A DNA stretch of 17,167 nucleotides. Source: Lachnospiraceae bacterium (GTDB lineage: Bacteria; Bacillota; Clostridia; Lachnospirales; Lachnospiraceae). The translations under genes were made by a program, and so were the position numbers. Below are positions 13,041 to 17,167 of the stretch, one piece after another. A model generated the notes under the pieces. The model did not search any database, was not told the origin of the DNA, and worked only from the letters and a program-made list of their open reading frames with translations. The stretch is taken from NCBI GenBank assembly GCA_009774215.1, contig VSNH01000076.1, forward strand, positions 1 to 17,167, in the 5' to 3' direction. Positions within the stretch are counted from its first letter, which is position 1. The number at the start of each line of letters is the position of its first letter.

Positions 13041-15210
13041 TGATCAGCTCAATCTGATACGCCGGATACGCCTTCAACTCCACCGGCATGGGAAGTCCCG
13101 CCTCCATCAGATCCGCCCCGTAATAACGCCTGCCGCTCTCCGTATCCCGATACACCGAAGCGGCGTCAAGCCCCTTAAGCTTCACATAGCTCACCGTCAT
13201 ATTGCCGTGCATCTCCAACATCACCACGCTGAGCAGCGCACGGCTCCCGTCTTTTGACACAAACATCCATGCCGTGTAAGCCGCCGTGAACGGATCGGAC
13301 AGCCGGTAATATCTGCCCCTGCGTATCAGCTCCTCCCGGCTCCTGTACTGCCTGATCTGTTCCCTGACAGCTTCTCTCTCCTCCGCCGTCAGTTTTTCCG
13401 GATCAAGCTCGTAACCGAAAGCGCCCGCCATCGCCACCACGCCTCTCGTGTGCAGGCTCACGCTCCTGCCTGTCTGGTGGTTCGGCACAGCCGACACATG
13501 CGAGCCGACAGCGGATGCCGGATAGAAAAAGGAAGTGCCGTACTGGATTCGCAGTCTGTCCAGCGCATCCGTATTGTCGCTGCACCAAATCTGCGGCGTG
13601 TAGTAAAGCATCCCCGCGTCAAATCTGCCGCCGCCGCCGCTGCAGCCCTCCAGAAGAATATCCGGGTACTTTTGCAGGAGTCTTTCCAGAAAATCATATA
13701 CCCCCAGCACATACTGATAGGTCACCTTGCCCTGCTCGGTCTCTCCCGAAAATACATCCGCAATACTGCGGTTCATGTCCCACTTGACATACTCAATTTT
13801 TCCCTGATCAAGAATACTACAAATCTGTTCAAAAATATAGTCCCTGACGTCGGCTCTGGAGAAATCCAACACAAGCTGGTTCCGCCCCCTGACAGGCTCT
13901 CTGCCCGGTATCCGCAGCGCCCAGTCGGGATGTTGTCTGTACAGTTCGCTGTCCTCCGACACCATCTCCGGTTCAATCCAGATACCGAATTTTACGCCCT
14001 CACCGTTGATCTGTTCAATCAACTCCCGCAGGGTACACCCGAGCTTTTTCTCGTTGACCTGCCAGTCACCAAGACCGCTGTTGTCGTCCTCTCTTTTCCC
14101 AAACCAACCGTCATCCATGACAATCATATCGATGCCGAGCGCCGCCGTGCTCTTCGCCAGCTTCAATAGGGTCTGCCCGTCGAATGTAAAATAAGCCGCC
14201 TCCCAACTGTTCAGCAGCACCGGCCGGGGCGCATCCCTGAATTTCCCCCGGCACAGATGTTCCCTGATGCAGTCGTGAAAACGGGCAGAAAGCGCTCCCA
14301 GCCCCTGATCGGAATAGCAGAGGATCGTCTCCGGAACCACCAGCTTCTCCCCCTGCTCCAAGGGATAGTGGAACAAGTCGCTCTGCATTCCCATCAGCAG
14401 CCTTGTCTGATCGTACTGATCCCGCTCCGCTTCAAAGAGAAAATTGCCGCTGTAGACGAACACCATGCCGTAACACCCGCCGGCGTCCTCCGTGGTATTC
14501 CTGTCCGCCAGAATCACCGCCGGATTGTACTGGTGGCTCGACGTGCCTCTGCGGCTGCCAATCGCATAAGTGCCGTGCCTCAGCTCTTCCCGCTGTAAGT
14601 TTCTCTCCATGGTATGTCTGCCGTAAAAACTGAGCATGTCAAAACTGCCCGTGACAAAATCCAGACAGGCGGATGCCGCCTTCTCAACCGTCACATTGTT
14701 GACTCCCCTGTTTTCCAGAACAACACTTCTGGTAATGATATCCGCTTCCTCCAGCACACCATACAGAAGCGTCACACACATACCGCTCACCTTATCTCCC
14801 AGAGTGATTTCCAGCGTCTCTGCCTCCCCTGCGTCGGCATAGACTGCCGGCAGCCCCGGCAGTCCATACTTTCCTTGTTTGATCTCGTGTCCGATATAGC
14901 GCAAATCACAACAATCAGAACCGTCCGCATTCCGAACGATCAGGGCGCTGTTTCTGAAATCCCCAACGCCCATAACCGGATATTCCTGAGGCAGTACATC
15001 CAGAGAGTAAGTTCTGTCATTCCCCACATCCCACGGATTTCCCGAAAACCCCCTGTCATAACAGGTGAGCAGATAATCCATATTCCCGTACACACGCCCC
15101 CCGTAATACAGATGCAGCAAAAATCCGTATTCATCCACCTTCATCCGGTAAGACGTATGCTTTGTATCCAAAGTAAAAATGCGACCTTCCTGCCGAAATC
15201 CAATTGCCAT
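13033..15210 (-). CDS. GH36 alpha-galactosidase
   Basis: This 725-residue cytoplasmic enzyme removes terminal alpha-1,6-galactose from raffinose-family sugars or melibiose. An N-terminal beta-rich domain (about 1-320) is followed by a catalytic barrel with MIVMDDGWFGKREDDNSGLG, KFGIWIEPEMVSEDS, YVKWDMNRS (nucleophile D478) and WCSDNTDALDR (acid/base region, D545/D548). A glycine-rich GCSGGGGRFD motif lies between the last two. Residue numbers agree with the Geobacillus AgaA enzyme as remembered, and total length matches the tetrameric GH36 group. The start has an AAGAGG site eight bases upstream. It lies between the permeases and the GH13 enzyme, with leader elements on both sides. No signal peptide is present, so sugars must be imported intact. 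Confidence 0.96.
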   Translation of the reverse strand: MAIGFRQEGRIFTLDTKHTSYRMKVDEYGFLLHLYYGGRVYGNMDYLLTCYDRGFSGNPWDVGNDRTYSLDVLPQEYPVMGVGDFRNSALIVRNADGSDCCDLRYIGHEIKQGKYGLPGLPAVYADAGEAETLEITLGDKVSGMCVTLLYGVLEEADIITRSVVLENRGVNNVTVEKAASACLDFVTGSFDMLSFYGRHTMERNLQREELRHGTYAIGSRRGTSSHQYNPAVILADRNTTEDAGGCYGMVFVYSGNFLFEAERDQYDQTRLLMGMQSDLFHYPLEQGEKLVVPETILCYSDQGLGALSARFHDCIREHLCRGKFRDAPRPVLLNSWEAAYFTFDGQTLLKLAKSTAALGIDMIVMDDGWFGKREDDNSGLGDWQVNEKKLGCTLRELIEQINGEGVKFGIWIEPEMVSEDSELYRQHPDWALRIPGREPVRGRNQLVLDFSRADVRDYIFEQICSILDQGKIEYVKWDMNRSIADVFSGETEQGKVTYQYVLGVYDFLERLLQKYPDILLEGCSGGGGRFDAGMLYYTPQIWCSDNTDALDRLRIQYGTSFFYPASAVGSHVSAVPNHQTGRSVSLHTRGVVAMAGAFGYELDPEKLTAEEREAVREQIRQYRSREELIRRGRYYRLSDPFTAAYTAWMFVSKDGSRALLSVVMLEMHGNMTVSYVKLKGLDAASVYRDTESGRRYYGADLMEAGLPMPVELKAYPAYQIELIRE

Positions 15211-15242
15211 ATTCCATACCTCTTCCTAAATCCAATTTCTTC

Positions 15243-15304
15243 GGAGAATGCCTCTTTTCAGGCATTCTCCCATGTGAGAAGGAGTTGCCTGCAACGCCTT
15301 CTCA
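15243..15304 (-). repeat. Composite palindromic leader element, copy C
   Basis: The core GGAGAATGCC (15243-15252) and GGCATTCTCC (15261-15270) closes a TCTTTTCA loop. A second hairpin follows: TGAGAAGG-A-GTTGC (15275-15288) pairs with GCAAC-G-CCTTCTCA (15291-15304) over a two-base loop. It fills the whole gap between the permease stop and the alpha-galactosidase start. No T run follows it, so it is not a simple terminator; it may affect RNA processing or balance expression inside the operon. Confidence 0.8.
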
Positions 15305-15309
15305 TATTG

Positions 15310-16152
15310 TTATTTGACCGCGCCGTTTACCACACCGTTCAGTATCTGTTTCTGACAGATCACATAGAAAACGAGAATCGGAATCAGTGACAGCAGATAA
15401 GAGGCAAATGCCAGATTATAATTGGTTCCAAACTGTGACTGGAAGTTCAGCTGGGCAAGCGGAAGCGTATTCTCGGAAGAACCCGCCATAATGATGAGCG
15501 GCGTCATCACGTCATTCCATACTGCCAGCGCTGTGATAACCGCGACCGTCGCATGCATCGGTTTCATGATCGGAAAAATAATTTCCCAATAGGTCCGCCA
15601 TGTGGAGGCGCCGTCCACTCTCGCCGCCTCCTCCAGCGCCAACGGAATGTTGGTCAGATAACCCGAGTACAGCATGATGTTCATCGGCATATAGAATACC
15701 ACATACAGAAGAATTACGCCACCCCAGTTTGCAAGCCCCATCTCCGCCGTCTGCTTTGCAAGCGGCATCATCAGGATCGCAAAAGGCACAAACATGCCGC
15801 TGACGATAAAGAGGTAAATAAAGTTATAAAACTTGCTGGATTTGTTGCGTCCCAGGGCATAGCCCATCAGGGAATGAATCAGGATGGAAAGTCCCACCGT
15901 CAGCACTGAGATCAGCAGGCTGTTCTTCAATGAGTTCCAAAAATCCGTTACTTCCATCGCTTCCTTGAAATTGTTGAGACTCCATACCTTAGGCAGCGAC
16001 AAAATCCCGCTGATACTGTTGGTCATCTCCGAGGGCTGTTTGAACGCGATCACAACCGTCATATACAACGGAAATACAATCGTGGAAAGGCCGAGAATGA
16101 GCAGTACCATAACGGTTCTGTTCGATTTTCCGACTGTTGATGTTTTCTTCAT
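15310..16152 (-). CDS. Carbohydrate ABC transporter permease (MalG type)
   Basis: This 280-residue inner-membrane protein is the second permease of a CUT1-type sugar importer. It shows an N-terminal membrane helix (about 13-35), the family segment KNSLLISVLTVGLSILIHSL, and the ATPase-docking loop LEEAARVDGASTWRTYW (173-189), followed by two further helices. Its ATG overlaps the stop of the upstream permease as ATGA, with AAAGGAGGAG inside that gene's end, so the two are translationally coupled. The nearby alpha-galactosidase points to raffinose-family sugars or melibiose. The ATPase is not encoded here. Confidence 0.95.
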   Translation of the reverse strand: MKKTSTVGKSNRTVMVLLILGLSTIVFPLYMTVVIAFKQPSEMTNSISGILSLPKVWSLNNFKEAMEVTDFWNSLKNSLLISVLTVGLSILIHSLMGYALGRNKSSKFYNFIYLFIVSGMFVPFAILMMPLAKQTAEMGLANWGGVILLYVVFYMPMNIMLYSGYLTNIPLALEEAARVDGASTWRTYWEIIFPIMKPMHATVAVITALAVWNDVMTPLIIMAGSSENTLPLAQLNFQSQFGTNYNLAFASYLLSLIPILVFYVICQKQILNGVVNGAVK

Positions 16153-17024
16153 AGCTGCTCCTCCTTTGAACTGGAAAATTTCATCTGCGCAACAGAGATC
16201 ACTACAATCACAATAAAGAATACAACCGCGTTGGCGCTCTGGAAGCCGAACTGTCCGCCCGACATACCGTTATTGTAAATCAGGTAGGAGATGGACTCCG
16301 TACTCTGCGCAGGCCCTCCCTTGGTCAATGCGATAATCTGATCAAACACCATCAGGAAGTTTTTCACACACAGCACCATGTTGATGGAGAAAAACGGTAT
16401 AATCAACGGGAATGTCAGATGCTTAAACTGCTTCCATCCGGTTGCGCCGTCCAGTCCGCCCGCCTCATAGACATCCTCGGGTACCGTCTGTAATCCCGAT
16501 ATATAGATGATCGTGTTCATGGCAATCGCCTGCCACGCACAGACAATCATCACGCCAATCCATGCCTTGCTCGGGCTTGACAGGATGCTGGAACTAAGCG
16601 ACGTTATTCCGGTCATATCTGCCAGTGCAGGCACAATATAAGTAAAGAAATAGTTAAAAATATAACCTACCACCAGCGAGCCGAGTATGTTCGGCAGAAA
16701 ATACGCGCCGCGGAAAAATCCCTTTGCCCTGATTTTACTGTTGAGCCCCAGAGCCATAATCAGGCTGAGCACATTCACCACCACCGTCGTCACGAGCGCC
16801 AGCTTAATCGTAAACCAGTAAGACTTTCCTACGCGTGCGTCCGAAAACAGGTCAATATAGTTTCTAAGCCCCACCCAGTCATGGCTTCCAAACCCTCTGG
16901 AATTGGTGAAGCTGTACATGGCGCCGCGAATTAACGGAATCGTGTTAAAACAGATAAACAGCGCCAGAATCGGTATCGTAATCAATAAAAACGTTCTTTT
17001 TCTCTCATTTTCATGTTTCGACAT
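16149..17024 (-). CDS. Carbohydrate ABC transporter permease (MalF type)
   Basis: This 291-residue inner-membrane protein is the first permease of a CUT1 sugar importer. A membrane helix at about 12-34 is followed by FTNSRGFGSHDWVGLRNY, the typical extracytoplasmic segment. The ATPase-docking loop is VYEAGGLDGATGWKQFKHL (185-202), where the usual EAA triplet reads EAG. About six helices are predictable by eye. AGGAGG lies ten bases before the ATG, immediately after copy D of the leader element. The substrate-binding protein gene normally precedes this gene and would lie past the right edge. Confidence 0.95.
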   Translation of the reverse strand: MSKHENERKRTFLLITIPILALFICFNTIPLIRGAMYSFTNSRGFGSHDWVGLRNYIDLFSDARVGKSYWFTIKLALVTTVVVNVLSLIMALGLNSKIRAKGFFRGAYFLPNILGSLVVGYIFNYFFTYIVPALADMTGITSLSSSILSSPSKAWIGVMIVCAWQAIAMNTIIYISGLQTVPEDVYEAGGLDGATGWKQFKHLTFPLIIPFFSINMVLCVKNFLMVFDQIIALTKGGPAQSTESISYLIYNNGMSGGQFGFQSANAVVFFIVIVVISVAQMKFSSSKEEQL

Positions 17025-17041
17025 TTTTCTCTACCCTCCTT

Positions 17042-17157
17042 GTCACAGTTCTACTGTGACTCTAATCCGTGCGGAGAATGCCGCATTTCAGGCATTCTCC
17101 TGCGTGAGACGGAGTTGCAAGGCAACTCCTAGGGAAACGCTGATTAAAGCGTTTCCC
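17042..17157 (-). repeat. Composite palindromic leader element, copy D (fullest copy)
   Basis: Four hairpins lie in series: GTCACAGT-TCT-ACTGTGAC (17042-17060); the core GGAGAATGCC-GCATTTCA-GGCATTCTCC (17073-17100); GGAGTTGC-AAG-GCAACTCC (17111-17129); and GGGAAACGCT...AGCGTTTCCC (17132-17157). The first stem abuts the ribosome site of the MalF-type permease. The last stem could be a terminator-like structure for an upstream gene, but no long T run is visible. The element may continue beyond the window. Confidence 0.8.
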
Positions 17158-17167
17158 GCACCGGATT

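Noticed and set aside
13450..14169. A 239-codon plus-strand frame inside the alpha-galactosidase gene
   Set aside because: It lies fully antisense to catalytic motifs of a clear GH36 gene, with no ribosome site.
14614..15390. A 258-codon plus-strand frame
   Set aside because: It crosses antisense to the alpha-galactosidase start, the palindromic element and the permease end; no domain is visible.
1..17167. CRISPR array, tRNA, rRNA, transposase or phage genes
   Set aside because: No regularly spaced repeats, cloverleaf-like sequences or mobile-element protein motifs were recognised by reading; a dedicated scan could not be run.

Overview
This window looks like part of a chromosome from an anaerobic gut Bacillota, most likely a Lachnospiraceae-type Clostridia. 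The reasons are near-balanced base composition (by eye), strong GGAGG ribosome binding sites close to almost every start, a CD1871A-type CXXC mini-protein, and a GH36/GH13 plus ABC-permease sugar locus. The assignment is inference; no rRNA or marker gene is present.

Layout. (1) 78-3904, minus strand: a probable operon read leftward from a promoter near 3950. It runs HD-domain pseudogene, MBL-fold hydrolase, small frame-broken gene, atypical carbamoyltransferase, SAM methyltransferase. An XRE/GyrI-type regulator with its own promoter follows. Two frame disruptions within 1.2 kb suggest decay (or assembly error). (2) 4202-5730, plus strand: GNAT acetyltransferase, an overlapping nucleotidyltransferase-fold protein, and a 58-residue GyrI-like remnant with a TTG start. 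(3) 5737-7542, minus strand: two half-size chromate-family transporters with a 4-base overlap, then a methyltransferase. (4) 7743-10338, plus strand: a promoter, a SUKH-like protein, then a redox set made of a TlpA-like lipoprotein, a membrane CXXC mini-protein and a polyferredoxin-type membrane protein. (5) 10387-10881, minus strand: a GNAT acetyltransferase. (6) 11071-17024, minus strand: a raffinose-type sugar operon with two ABC permeases, a GH36 alpha-galactosidase and an amylosucrase-like GH13 enzyme, closed by a clear terminator. The substrate-binding protein and regulator presumably lie beyond the right edge. No ATPase is present, as is common when a shared MsmK-type ATPase serves several importers.

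In the sugar operon, the permeases would import alpha-galactosides of sucrose (raffinose, stachyose), the alpha-galactosidase would release galactose and leave sucrose, and the GH13 enzyme would act on the sucrose. In the redox set, the polyferredoxin could pass electrons across the membrane to the CXXC protein and then to the extracytoplasmic thioredoxin-fold lipoprotein.

The most unusual signal is a dispersed composite palindromic element. Its core is GGAGAATGCC-(7-9 nt)-GGCATTCTCC, and it sits just upstream of five start codons (carbamoyltransferase, GNAT, GH13, alpha-galactosidase, first permease). All copies have the same orientation relative to the gene, and extra hairpins differ from copy to copy. 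One accessory hairpin shows a compensatory base-pair change between two copies, which favours a folded RNA leader or a REP-like family. No tRNA, rRNA, CRISPR array, insertion sequence or origin was seen. No gap over 300 bases lacks a gene or pseudogene.
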